This document shows positions 18,462-26,863 of a DNA stretch of 64,000 nucleotides, piece by piece (the stretch's first letter is position 1; every line of letters begins with the position of its first letter). The stretch covers positions 744,001 through 808,000 of the forward strand of contig NZ_VOPH01000001.1 of the NCBI RefSeq assembly GCF_009765275.1, read 5' to 3'. Made by a program: the position numbers and the translations under genes. Below the pieces are notes generated by a model. That model saw only the letters and a list, made by a program, of their open reading frames with translations. It did not search any database and was not told the origin of the DNA. This DNA comes from Chachezhania sediminis (GTDB lineage: Bacteria > Pseudomonadota > Alphaproteobacteria > Rhodobacterales > Rhodobacteraceae).

Positions 18462-19649
18462 TTACCCGGCCTCCCGTGCCGTGGAATGCTGGCCCAGTTC
18501 CGACAGGATCTCGGCCGTGTGTTCGCCCAAATCGGGCGGCGCGCGCCGGATCGGCGGCGTGACGCCCCCCAGCCCGACCGGCGACCCGAAGGTCCGCGTC
18601 CGGACGCCCGAGGGCAATGTCATTTCGCTGACCCAGCCCATCTGTTCCACCTGCGGATCGGTCAGCGCCTGCGCATAGGTGTTGATCGGCCCGCAGGGCA
18701 CGCCCAGCGCCTGGAACCGGTCGACCCAATGGGCCGCGGTTTCACGGCCAAAGGCCACCTCCAGAACGGCGCGCAGTTCCTTCTGATTGCGGGCGCGGTC
18801 GCTGTTGGTCAGGAATCGGGGGTCCTGGACCAGCTCCGGCATTTCCACCGTATCGCAGACCGTCTGCCACAGCTTGTTGTTGCCCGCAGCCAGTACGAAG
18901 TAGTCGTCCCTGGCCCGGAACGCCTCGTAAGGTGCATTCCGCGGATGAGCCGCCCCCATCTTCACAGGCACCCGTCCGGTCCCGAAGAACTCGGACGTCT
19001 GCAAGGCCGCGATGGCCAGGGTGGACCCGAAAAGCGAAACATCGATGAATTCGCCCCTGCCCGTCTCGGCCACCTTGCGCAGCGCGGCAGAGACAGAGAA
19101 GGCGCCGTAAAGCCCGGTGGAAAAGTCGCTGACCGGCACGCCGCATTTGACCGGGCCGCCGTCGGGTTCGCCCGTCACGCTCATCACGCCGGCCATGGCC
19201 TGGATCGTGACGTCGAAACCGCCCTGGTTCGACCGCGGGCCGGTCTGGCCAAAGCCCGACATGGCGCAATAGACCAGCCGCGGATTGTCGTCCTTCAGCG
19301 CATCGTATCCCAGCCCCAGCCGGGTCATCGCCCCGGGGCGGTTGTTTTCGATCACCACGTCGGCGGACAGGCACAGCTGCCGCGCGACCGCCAGGTCGGC
19401 CGGGTCCTTCAGGTCCAGCGCCACAGACCGCTTGTTGCGGTTGAGCGAGGCAAAGTTTTCCGAAAACCCTTCCGACAGCGGCGGCCAGCTGCGCAGCCCG
19501 TCGCCCCCCCTGGGGTTTTCCACCTTGATTACGTCGGCCCCGAAATCCGCCAGTAGCATGCCGCAGAACGGACCGGCGGCAATCTGGCAAAACTCGATCA
19601 CGCGGATACCGGCCAGCGGCAGATCGGGGGAAGCGATGTCGGTCGTCAT
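18462..19649 (-). CDS. CaiB/BaiF class III CoA-transferase
   Basis: Moves CoA between carboxylic acids through an aspartyl intermediate. The 395-residue protein has the N-terminal FCQIAAGPFCGMLLADFGAD block (about 21-40), the NNRPGAMTRLGLGYDALK stretch near 100 and the conserved ISGFG-like MSGFGQTGP near 129. It is followed after one base by the thiol dioxygenase gene. Class III transferases are known to make 3-sulfinopropionyl-CoA in some proteobacteria, so that substrate is a reasonable guess here. Oxalate, carnitine or other acids remain possible. Confidence 0.87.
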   Translation of the reverse strand: MTTDIASPDLPLAGIRVIEFCQIAAGPFCGMLLADFGADVIKVENPRGGDGLRSWPPLSEGFSENFASLNRNKRSVALDLKDPADLAVARQLCLSADVVIENNRPGAMTRLGLGYDALKDDNPRLVYCAMSGFGQTGPRSNQGGFDVTIQAMAGVMSVTGEPDGGPVKCGVPVSDFSTGLYGAFSVSAALRKVAETGRGEFIDVSLFGSTLAIAALQTSEFFGTGRVPVKMGAAHPRNAPYEAFRARDDYFVLAAGNNKLWQTVCDTVEMPELVQDPRFLTNSDRARNQKELRAVLEVAFGRETAAHWVDRFQALGVPCGPINTYAQALTDPQVEQMGWVSEMTLPSGVRTRTFGSPVGLGGVTPPIRRAPPDLGEHTAEILSELGQHSTAREAG

Positions 19650-19689
19650 GTCGGGCTGGGCTTTCCTGTCAGGTCCGGAAGGGGCAAGC

Positions 19690-19706
19690 GTTCCAATATT
19701 TGGATC
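19690..19706. promoter_or_regulatory. 17-bp near-palindrome (operator candidate, site C)
   Basis: GTTCCA-ATATT-TGGATC, one mismatch from site A, 41-57 bases upstream of the CoA-transferase ATG and in the gap shared with the divergent molybdoenzyme gene. It links the CoA-transferase/dioxygenase unit to the tctA operon as one regulon. Confidence 0.55.
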
Positions 19707-19906
19707 ACTGTTTCAAATAATGCCAAGGTGGCGGCAACCCGTCAAGCCCGGGCGGCGTCCTTGACAGCGCGCGGGCGGCCCCTACAAAATCGCGGAACGG
19801 CGTTCTTGAATCCGGAACGATCGACGTCCGCGCCCGGCCTGCCGGGCCCGGGGCCATCGCTGCCGCTTTGCCCCCTGCCCAGGCCGCCCCCCGAAGGAGT
19901 CCCGCC

Positions 19907-22201
19907 ATGACCAGATATACCGCATCCCACTGGGGCCTCTACGAGGTGGAACAGGACAAGGACGGGCCGCGGCTGGCGCCCTTTCGCGACGATCCCGACC
20001 CGTCGCCCATCGGCCTGCACCAGCTGGACCCGTCGCTGGACCGGTCCCGGGTCGCGCGGCCCGCGGTGCGCAGGAGCTTCCTGGAAGGCGGGCCCGGCAC
20101 ACGCACCGACCTCCGCGGCTCGGAAGACTTCGTCGAGGTCGACTGGGACACCGCGCTGGACCTTGCCGCATCGGCCATCCGCGGGGTGAAGGACAAGCAC
20201 GGCAATGCCTCGATCTTCGCCGGTTCCTACGGCTGGTCCAGCGCCGGGCGCTTCCACCATGCGCAAAGCCAGATCCACCGCTTCTACAACAGCATCGGCG
20301 GATACGTCCGGCACATGGATTCCTACTCTCTGGGCGCGGGCCGGGTGCTGCTGCCCCATATCGTCGGCACGATGGACTTCGTTCAGGCCAATCACACCAG
20401 CTGGGACGTGCTGGAGGAACATTGCGAACTGTTCATCGCCTTCGGCGGCGTGCCGGCCAAGAACGCGCAGGTGAATTCGGGCATGGCGGCCCGGCACCTT
20501 GTCCCCGGCGGTCTGCGTCGGATGGCCGAGGCCGGGACACGCTTCGTCAACGTGGGTCCCGTGTCGGACAATCTGGACACCGGACACGCTGTCGACTGGA
20601 TCCCGATCCGGCCCAATACCGACACCGCGATGATGCTGGCCATGGCCTGGGTGCTGGAAACCGAGGGCCTGACCGACCCGGCCTTCCTCGACAGCCATTG
20701 CACCGGCTATCCGACCTTCCGGCGCTATCTGCTGGGCGAGGCCGACGGCCAGCCGAAAACGCCCGACTGGGCGGAACCGATCACCGGCGTGCCGGCGGAC
20801 CGGATCGCCGCGCTGGCGCGCGAGGCGGCCGCAAAGCGGACCATGATCAACGGGTCCTGGTCGCTGCAGCGCGCAACGCACGGGGAACAGCCGTTCTGGA
20901 TGGTGATCACGCTGGCGGCGATGCTGGGTCAGATCGGCACGCCCGGCGGCGGGTTCGGCCTGGGCTATGGTCCGGCGAACCTGATGGGCAGCAACAATCC
21001 GCGCCTGCCGGGGCCGACCCTGTCGCAGGGGCAAAACGCGGTGCCGGACTTCATCCCCGTGGCACGGATCGCCGACATGCTGCTGAACCCAGGTGCGGCC
21101 TTTACCTATAACGGCATGACCCGCGCCTATCCGGACATCAGGCTGGTCCACTGGGCGGGCGGCAATCCCTATCACCACCACCAGGACCTGAACCGCCTGC
21201 GCGAGGCGTGGCAGAAACCCGAGACGATCATCGTCAACGAACAGTTCTGGACCGCCACGGCAAAGCACGCCGACATCGTCTTTCCCGCCACCACGACGAT
21301 GGAGCGCGAAGACATCGGCTATGCCGCGCGCGAGGCCAACATGGTGGCGATGGACCGGATCCGTGATCCCTTTGCCGAGGCGCGGGACGACTACGACATC
21401 TTCACCGCCCTGGCGCAGCGGCTGGGGGCGGAAGAGACCTATACGGAAGGCCTGACCGCCCGCGGCTGGCTGGAGCGGATGTACGAGGAATTCCGCGCCA
21501 AGGTCGCGATGCAGGACATCGACGTGCCGTCCTTTGCCGATTTCTGGGACCAGGGGCTGATCGACTTCACCCCGCTGGCCCGGCCCGTGATCATGATGGA
21601 GGATTTCGTCCGCGACCCCGCCGCCCATCCCCTGACCACGCCGTCCGGCCGGATCGAGATCACCTCGGCCGCCATCGCCGGCTTTGCGTTGGCGGATTGC
21701 CCTGGCCACCCGACCTGGATGGAGCCCAGGGAATGGCTGGGCCAGACCGCGCGGGAAAGCGGGACCATGCACCTGATTTCGGATCAGCCGATGCGGCGGC
21801 TTCACAGCCAGCTGGACCCCAGCCCGTGGAGCCGGGACGGCAAGGTCAATGGGCGCGAGCCGGTAGTGATGAACCCCGCCGACGCCGCCGCGCGCGGCAT
21901 TGCCGATGGCGATATCGTGGAAGTGTGGAACGGCCGCGGGCGTTGCCTGGCCGGTGCGGTCCTGTCCGACGCGGTGATGGAAGGCGTCGTGCGCCTGTCG
22001 ACCGGGGCCTGGTACGATCCCGACCCGGAAACCGGCCGCGACCGGCACGGCAATCCCAACACGCTGACGCTGGACCTGCCGGCCTCGGGCCTGTCGCAGG
22101 GCTGTGCCGCCCAGACCTGCCTGGTCCACCTGTCGGGCCCGGTGAACGACGCGCCCGCGATCCGGGCCTTCGACCCGCCGGCCTTCTTCGCGGCGGAATG
22201 A
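19907..22201 (+). CDS. molybdopterin oxidoreductase, biotin sulfoxide/DMSO/TMAO reductase family
   Basis: Mo-bis-MGD enzyme of 764 residues. The N-terminal block lacks the cysteines of an iron-sulfur cluster, as in BisC/TorA/DorA. YGWSSAGRFHHAQSQIHRFYN (about 108-128, in two parts) and the DSYSLGAG segment (about 141-148), which would supply a serine Mo ligand, are clear. The C-terminal guanine-dinucleotide domain contains NPADAAARGI near 660. No signal peptide or Tat motif precedes MTRYTASHW, so it should be cytoplasmic like BisC. An AAGGAG site supports the ATG. It is divergent from the CoA-transferase and upstream of the IclR gene. The substrate may be an S- or N-oxide. Confidence 0.87.
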   Translation: MTRYTASHWGLYEVEQDKDGPRLAPFRDDPDPSPIGLHQLDPSLDRSRVARPAVRRSFLEGGPGTRTDLRGSEDFVEVDWDTALDLAASAIRGVKDKHGNASIFAGSYGWSSAGRFHHAQSQIHRFYNSIGGYVRHMDSYSLGAGRVLLPHIVGTMDFVQANHTSWDVLEEHCELFIAFGGVPAKNAQVNSGMAARHLVPGGLRRMAEAGTRFVNVGPVSDNLDTGHAVDWIPIRPNTDTAMMLAMAWVLETEGLTDPAFLDSHCTGYPTFRRYLLGEADGQPKTPDWAEPITGVPADRIAALAREAAAKRTMINGSWSLQRATHGEQPFWMVITLAAMLGQIGTPGGGFGLGYGPANLMGSNNPRLPGPTLSQGQNAVPDFIPVARIADMLLNPGAAFTYNGMTRAYPDIRLVHWAGGNPYHHHQDLNRLREAWQKPETIIVNEQFWTATAKHADIVFPATTTMEREDIGYAAREANMVAMDRIRDPFAEARDDYDIFTALAQRLGAEETYTEGLTARGWLERMYEEFRAKVAMQDIDVPSFADFWDQGLIDFTPLARPVIMMEDFVRDPAAHPLTTPSGRIEITSAAIAGFALADCPGHPTWMEPREWLGQTARESGTMHLISDQPMRRLHSQLDPSPWSRDGKVNGREPVVMNPADAAARGIADGDIVEVWNGRGRCLAGAVLSDAVMEGVVRLSTGAWYDPDPETGRDRHGNPNTLTLDLPASGLSQGCAAQTCLVHLSGPVNDAPAIRAFDPPAFFAAE

Positions 22202-22248
22202 TCGCCCACAGGTTGTATTTCGCAGGTTGACCGGCCTTCCAGCGTCAT

Positions 22249-22275
22249 GATATCTGGAACGACTATCCAGATATC
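22249..22275. promoter_or_regulatory. 27-bp palindrome upstream of the IclR gene (autoregulatory site candidate)
   Basis: Perfect ten-base arms GATATCTGGA and TCCAGATATC around seven bases, ending 17 bases before the IclR start codon. The placement over the likely promoter or leader fits autoregulation. The half-site differs from the GTTCCA arms of sites A-C, so whether the same protein binds both is open. Confidence 0.55.
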
Positions 22276-22292
22276 AGGACGCGCGAGGGGCC

Positions 22293-23045
22293 ATGGACAA
22301 GACGCTGATCAAGGGCCTGACCCTTCTGGAGGCCCTGGCCAACAGCGAGGAGTCGCGCGGCGTCTCCAGCCTGGCCCGCGAACTGGACCTGTCCAAAAGC
22401 AACGTTCACCGGATCCTGCTGACGCTGCAGTCCAAGGACTATGTCCGCCGGGTCGACATCAACAGCACCTATGAACTGACGCCGAAGATCTGGGAGCTGG
22501 GTGCCAAGGTGCGCGGGCGGCTCAGCCTGACGCGAGTCTCGGCACGACACCTGACGGCGCTGAGCGGAACGACCGGGGAATCCGTTCACCTGTCGATCCT
22601 GGACGGAGGCGACGTCGTCTATATCGACAAGATCGAGGGCACCCACCCCATCGCCGCCTATACCCGCGTCGGCGGCCGCGCGCCGGCCTATTGCGTGGCC
22701 ACCGGCAAGGCAATGCTGGCCCATGTCCCGGACGAGATGCTGGAATCCACGGTGCCGCAACTGGCGATCTTTTCCCGCACGACGCTGTCGAGCTATCCGG
22801 CGCTGCGCAAGGAACTGGCCCAGATCCGCGCGCAAGGCTATGCCATCAACCGGGGCGAATGGCGCGAGGACGTCTTTGGCATCGCCGCCCCGGTGATGGA
22901 CGTGCGGGGCAAGGTGATCGGCGCGGTGGGCATTTCCGGCCCTGCAACCCGCTACAAGCCCAAGCAGATCAGAACCTATACCGAGGAGGTCGTGACCACG
23001 GCCCGCGCAATCTCTCGCGAGCTGGGGCATAACTTCTCGGACTGA
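22293..23045 (+). CDS. IclR family transcriptional regulator
   Basis: A 250-residue regulator with an N-terminal winged helix (about 5-65, GVSSLARELDLSKSNVHRIL) and the IclR effector domain from about 78 (TTGESVHLSILDGGDVVYID, PAYCVATGKAMLA, RGEWREDVFGIAAPV). It is the last gene of the thiol/acid catabolic region, 91 bases after the molybdoenzyme and behind its own palindrome. It is the best candidate to bind the 17-bp sites at 17690, 17782 and 19690. Ligand unknown. Confidence 0.9.
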   Translation: MDKTLIKGLTLLEALANSEESRGVSSLARELDLSKSNVHRILLTLQSKDYVRRVDINSTYELTPKIWELGAKVRGRLSLTRVSARHLTALSGTTGESVHLSILDGGDVVYIDKIEGTHPIAAYTRVGGRAPAYCVATGKAMLAHVPDEMLESTVPQLAIFSRTTLSSYPALRKELAQIRAQGYAINRGEWREDVFGIAAPVMDVRGKVIGAVGISGPATRYKPKQIRTYTEEVVTTARAISRELGHNFSD

Positions 23046-23508
23046 CGCCCCCTCGCGGGCCGAAGCATCCTCACGGGCGAAAATCCGACCATTTAACGTG
23101 GTAATCTTTACAAGCCCCGTGCCCGCATGGCACATGCCACCCACGACCACCGGATCGGACCAGAGCCGATCGGGACACGTGGCCGCCCTGGCACTGGACC
23201 TTCTCGCACCCTGCAAGCAGACCCATTTGCCGGCATCCCGCCCGGGCATATCCCGGCGGATGCCAATCCGGACCCCGGCATCCGCGCGGACGCCGTCCCG
23301 GACGGCGGACATGGCCCTGCATCGGACCGGGCTCTCCGGAAGACGGAGCTGATCGTCGACCCATGACCAGACCTGACGCGCGAGGCACCGCAAGGCTCCC
23401 CGCGACCCAAGACCGGACCCGTGCGGACCGGACCCGCCCTTCCCCGACAGCGGACGCCCCGACGGACGATCCCCTGGCCCGGCCTGCCCGCGGAAAGAAC
23501 CAGCCCCG
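23046..23508. other. gene-free stretch between IclR and MFS genes
   Basis: About 460 bases. A short AT-richer patch near 23085-23110 could hold a promoter. I see no convincing small gene, repeat or RNA fold. Confidence 0.45.
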
Positions 23509-24753
23509 ATGACGATGAGCGCGCGCATGGTCTTCCGATCGTTCAAGGGCTTCAACTATCGGGTCTGGGCCGGCGGGGCCTTCATTTCCAATATCGGCAC
23601 ATGGGTGCAGCGGACCGGGCAGGACTGGCTGGTGCTGACGCAGCTGACCCAGCACGACGCGCGGATGGTGGGCATCGTCATGGCCCTGCAATTCGCGCCG
23701 CAGCTTCTGCTGCTGCCCTGGACCGGCTTTGCCGCCGACCACTTCAACCAGCGCAAGATGCTGATGGTCACGCAGGGGCTGATGGGGATCCTGGCGCTGG
23801 GCCTGGGCGCGCTGACGGTGCTGGGCCATGTCACGCTGTGGCAGGTCTGCATCTTCGCTTTCCTCTTCGGCTGCGTCGCGGCCTTCGACGCGCCCGTGCG
23901 CCAGACCTTCGTGACCGAACTGGTGGGCGACGACGATCTGCAGAACGCGGTGGCGCTGAATTCGACCTCCTTCAACGCGGGCCGGATGATCGGACCGGCA
24001 GTGGCGGGGATCGTCATCGCATCTGTCGGCACCGGCTGGGCCTTCCTGATCAACGGCTTTTCCTTCGTGACGGTCCTGATCTCGCTGGCGTTCCTGCGGG
24101 TGCGGGAGCTGCGCCCCAATGCCCGCGCCGCCCGCGCACGGGGCAGTTTCGTCGAAGGCTTCCGCTATGTCTGGAACCGGCCCGACCTGCGAACGATCAT
24201 GTTGATGCTGCTGCTGATCGGGACCTTCGGCCTGAACTTCCCGATTTTCATCTCGACCATGGCGGTCAGCGTCTTCCATGTCGATGCGCAAGGCTATGGC
24301 CTGTTGTCGTCGGCCCTGGCGCTGGGAACGGTGTCCGGCGCGCTGCTGGCCGCCAGCCGGGACACGCCGCGGATGGACCTGCTGATCTGGGGGGCGGCCC
24401 TGTTCGGAATCGGCTGCCTGCTGGCGGCACTGGCACCGACCTACTGGCTGTTCGCCGCGACGCTTGTGATGACCGGCGGCGCAGTCCTGACCTTCATCAG
24501 CACGGCCAATGCGCTGATCCAGCTGACCACCACCCCTGCGATGCGCGGCCGGGTGATGGCCCTGCGGATGAGCGTGACCATGGGCAGCACGCCCATCGGT
24601 GCCCCGATCATAGGTCTGGTGGCCACTCACATGGGTCCCCGCTGGGCGCTGGTCTTCGGCGCGCTGTCGGGCGTGGCCGCGGCGACGGTCGCCCTTCTGG
24701 CCATGTTGCGCACCCGCAAAGAGCGCGCGTCCGAAAGCCCGCCGCCGACCTGA
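23509..24753 (+). CDS. MFS transporter, drug:H+ antiporter-3 (EntS-like) family
   Basis: Twelve-helix major facilitator of 414 residues in the inner membrane. It opens with the FNYRVWAGGAFISNIGTWVQ stretch common in MFS_3 proteins. A motif A-like loop ADHFNQRKML (about 75-84) follows helix 2, and APVRQTFVTELV (about 126-137) marks the end of helix 4. Members export siderophores, macrolides or other small molecules. There is no partner gene in the same direction, so the substrate is unknown. Two closely spaced ATG codons (MTM) make the exact start uncertain by two residues. Confidence 0.85.
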   Translation: MTMSARMVFRSFKGFNYRVWAGGAFISNIGTWVQRTGQDWLVLTQLTQHDARMVGIVMALQFAPQLLLLPWTGFAADHFNQRKMLMVTQGLMGILALGLGALTVLGHVTLWQVCIFAFLFGCVAAFDAPVRQTFVTELVGDDDLQNAVALNSTSFNAGRMIGPAVAGIVIASVGTGWAFLINGFSFVTVLISLAFLRVRELRPNARAARARGSFVEGFRYVWNRPDLRTIMLMLLLIGTFGLNFPIFISTMAVSVFHVDAQGYGLLSSALALGTVSGALLAASRDTPRMDLLIWGAALFGIGCLLAALAPTYWLFAATLVMTGGAVLTFISTANALIQLTTTPAMRGRVMALRMSVTMGSTPIGAPIIGLVATHMGPRWALVFGALSGVAAATVALLAMLRTRKERASESPPPT

Positions 24754-25107
24754 CGCCCTGCCCCATTCCGCCCCGCCCGTCCTGCGCCGTCCTGCATCAC
24801 CCGCGGAGCGGACGCACGGGCGGGCGCACCGTGGTTCGGTCCGGTCCCCGGCAGCCACCCGGACGGCGCCTGCAGGGACGTTCCAAATTGATTGTCGCAG
24901 ATCGCATCATGTGCTTAAACACATGCCTACTGGTGTTCTTTTACGAACCGGCAGGTTTTGCCGCCCAGGTTTATTTCAATCGTTGCTTGACCAACGCGCA
25001 CGGTTTGCCCGCGTCCAACCGGACAAAGCCGCAAGGCATTTCAAAAAACCGATTTTCAGATTTTCCCCTGCCCAGGGGCAAGATCACTTCTCCGGAGGGA
25101 GAACTCC
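24754..25107. other. intergenic stretch with palindrome before the Hint gene
   Basis: Holds a perfect inverted repeat CATGTG-CTTAAA-CACATG at 24908-24925, in an AT-richer segment 183 bases upstream of the Hint GTG start. It could be an operator for that gene. Nothing else is visible. Confidence 0.45.
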
Positions 25108-26199
25108 GTGGTCCAGATTGTCGCCTTCAACCCGTCTCTCAGCATCGTCTGGCTGGCCGCAGCCCCGGACGAGGATCTGACAGGCTACTCGATCCTGACC
25201 TACAGCCATTCCGGCAATCACAGCTCCTACGACGCCAGCTTTCCGATCAACACGTCGAACCCGTTTTACGATCCGGACAACCTGTCCATCGTCTATTACG
25301 ACCTGGATCAGAGCATGTCTCTCGATCACATCCGGACGGCAATGGCGATCTCCGACCAGAACGGGAATGTCGTCGACTATGTCGGCTGGGGCAACGACAG
25401 CAACTTCAACCTTGTCGGCGGCGATGCCGGGGGCGAGACGGTCAGCACCAGCAACGGCACCTTTGCCGGCGACAACGATGAAAACTGGTACAACCGGGCG
25501 CCCGGGTCCAGTTGGGACGGCAACAACGGATCGACCGACAACGGCCTGCCGCCGGACTTGACGCCGGGCTTCCCGCCCTGTTTCACGCGGGGCACCTTCA
25601 TCCGCACGCCCGGCGGCGAAAGGCGTGTCGAAACGTTGTGTGTGGGCGACACGGTCCTGACCGCCGGCGGCGCGGAACGGCAGATCATCTGGATCGGCAG
25701 CCGCCGTGTCCGCCTGACCCCGGGCGCGCGAAGCGCCCGCTTGCGCCCCGTCGCGATCGAGGCCGGCGCCTTCGGCCCCGGCCGCCCCTATGCACGGCTG
25801 CGCGTCTCGCCCCAGCACCGGATCGCGCTGGAAAGCCGGATGACCGATCTGCTGTTCGGCGAGCCCAGCGCCCTGGTCGCGGCAAAGCATCTGGTGAACG
25901 GCGGGGATGTCGCCTGCGACACGGCCTGCGACGAGGTGGAATACTTCCACTTCCTACTCACCTCTCACGACATCGTCCTGTCCAACGGCCTGGCCACGGA
26001 AAGCTATTTCCCCGGCCCTGCCATGAACGTGACCCTGGGGTCCGCCCAGCGTGCCGAGCTTTTCGAGCTGTTTCCGGAACTGGAACACGACCCCACCGCA
26101 TATGGCGAAACCTGCCTGCCGGTTCTTAAAGCCTGGGAAGCGGCGCTGCTGCGTGGCGCGGCAGAGCGTGGGGAACAACCTGTCCCGCATGATGCCTGA
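25108..26199 (+). CDS. Hint-domain (hedgehog/intein) protein, probably exported
   Basis: A 363-residue protein of the Hint_2 type common in Rhodobacteraceae. An N-terminal region of about 160 residues rich in D, N, G and S (lamin-tail-like or calcium-binding in style) precedes the Hint domain. The domain begins at the CFTRGTFIRTP motif with its key cysteine near residue 162 and continues through LCVGDTVLTAGG, RVSPQHRIAL and VACDTACDEVEYFHFLL. There is no classical signal peptide, as is usual for type I secreted relatives. The GTG start follows a strong GGAGGGAG site. Autoprocessing is possible but not shown. Confidence 0.85.
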   Translation: MVQIVAFNPSLSIVWLAAAPDEDLTGYSILTYSHSGNHSSYDASFPINTSNPFYDPDNLSIVYYDLDQSMSLDHIRTAMAISDQNGNVVDYVGWGNDSNFNLVGGDAGGETVSTSNGTFAGDNDENWYNRAPGSSWDGNNGSTDNGLPPDLTPGFPPCFTRGTFIRTPGGERRVETLCVGDTVLTAGGAERQIIWIGSRRVRLTPGARSARLRPVAIEAGAFGPGRPYARLRVSPQHRIALESRMTDLLFGEPSALVAAKHLVNGGDVACDTACDEVEYFHFLLTSHDIVLSNGLATESYFPGPAMNVTLGSAQRAELFELFPELEHDPTAYGETCLPVLKAWEAALLRGAAERGEQPVPHDA

Positions 26200-26260
26200 T
26201 CGCACCGGATCTGACGTGCGGGCCATCGGGTCGGAAACCACGCGAAACGACCGAACGGGA

Positions 26261-26310
26261 TGGCGCACCTGACGGGATCCGAACCCGCAACCTGCCCCTT
26301 AAAAGGACAG
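26261..26310 (-). other. 3' fragment of a tRNA (possible attachment-site scar)
   Basis: Reading the minus strand there is an anticodon-type hairpin (CTGTCC, loop TTTTAAG, GGGCAG), a T arm GCGGG-TTCGGAT-CCCGT, an acceptor 3' strand CAGGTGC, discriminator G and CCA at 26263-26261. The D arm and the 5' acceptor strand GCACCTG are absent. This is what is left when an element recombines into the 3' half of a tRNA gene. The intact copy is not in this window. The parent identity (Lys- or Arg-type) is unclear. Confidence 0.6.
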
Positions 26311-26863
26311 GACCCACCGCAGAATAAAGCATTCTCAGTGGAAAAGCGCTTCCTTGAACACGAATATTCTACGTTTTTGCAGGGAAATCAGTTCTGCGCA
26401 GGTTCAATGAACTCAAGAGCATGCCCCAAATCGCATCCGGCGGCGGCGTCCGCCTTCGATACGCGCCCGCAGTTCGTCAGCAACGGCGACTGACCTGCTC
26501 CCCAAACCGACGGACCGGGACCGGGACGTTTCCGCGAGGTGGACGTAAAGGCGAAGCTGGCAGGAGCGGACGCCGGCAGGACCTCGACCAATGGCCGTAC
26601 GGTCTGGGACCGGGCCGTGACAAGTGCCCCCCTGCTCCCGGACGCTTGCAACGCCGGACCGGGAGCAACTCTTGCGTGCGGGCGAACGGCTCGGCCCGGC
26701 GCATGGTCGGTCGACGCGTGTCCAGCCGCCCCGACCGCGGCGGGCGTTCCGCAGCGCCCGAGACGACCCGGTCACGTGCGGCGCAGGTCCGCACTGCCAT
26801 CGAAGGCGCTTTCGCCACAGCCCCGCCCGGCCAACGGATGAGGCATCGCAGGGAAGTCCGGAT
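26311..26863. other. gene-free stretch between tRNA scar and dddL
   Basis: About 550 bases. The first 100 are AT-rich, the rest GC-rich. Overlapping open frames on both strands lack ribosome sites and recognisable content. It probably holds the 3' end of the dddL transcript. Confidence 0.4.

Noticed and set aside
19742..22129. Long minus-strand open frame opposite the molybdoenzyme
   Set aside because: The plus-strand protein has all family motifs; the reverse frame has low-complexity composition and no motif.
24908..24925. lux-box (quorum-sensing) site upstream of the Hint gene
   Set aside because: The palindrome CATGTG-N6-CACATG does not match the lux-box pattern I know, and no LuxR or LuxI gene is nearby.
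26261..26310. Complete tRNA gene (Arg or Lys) on the minus strand
   Set aside because: The T arm, acceptor 3' strand and CCA are present, but no D arm or matching 5' acceptor strand can be found upstream.
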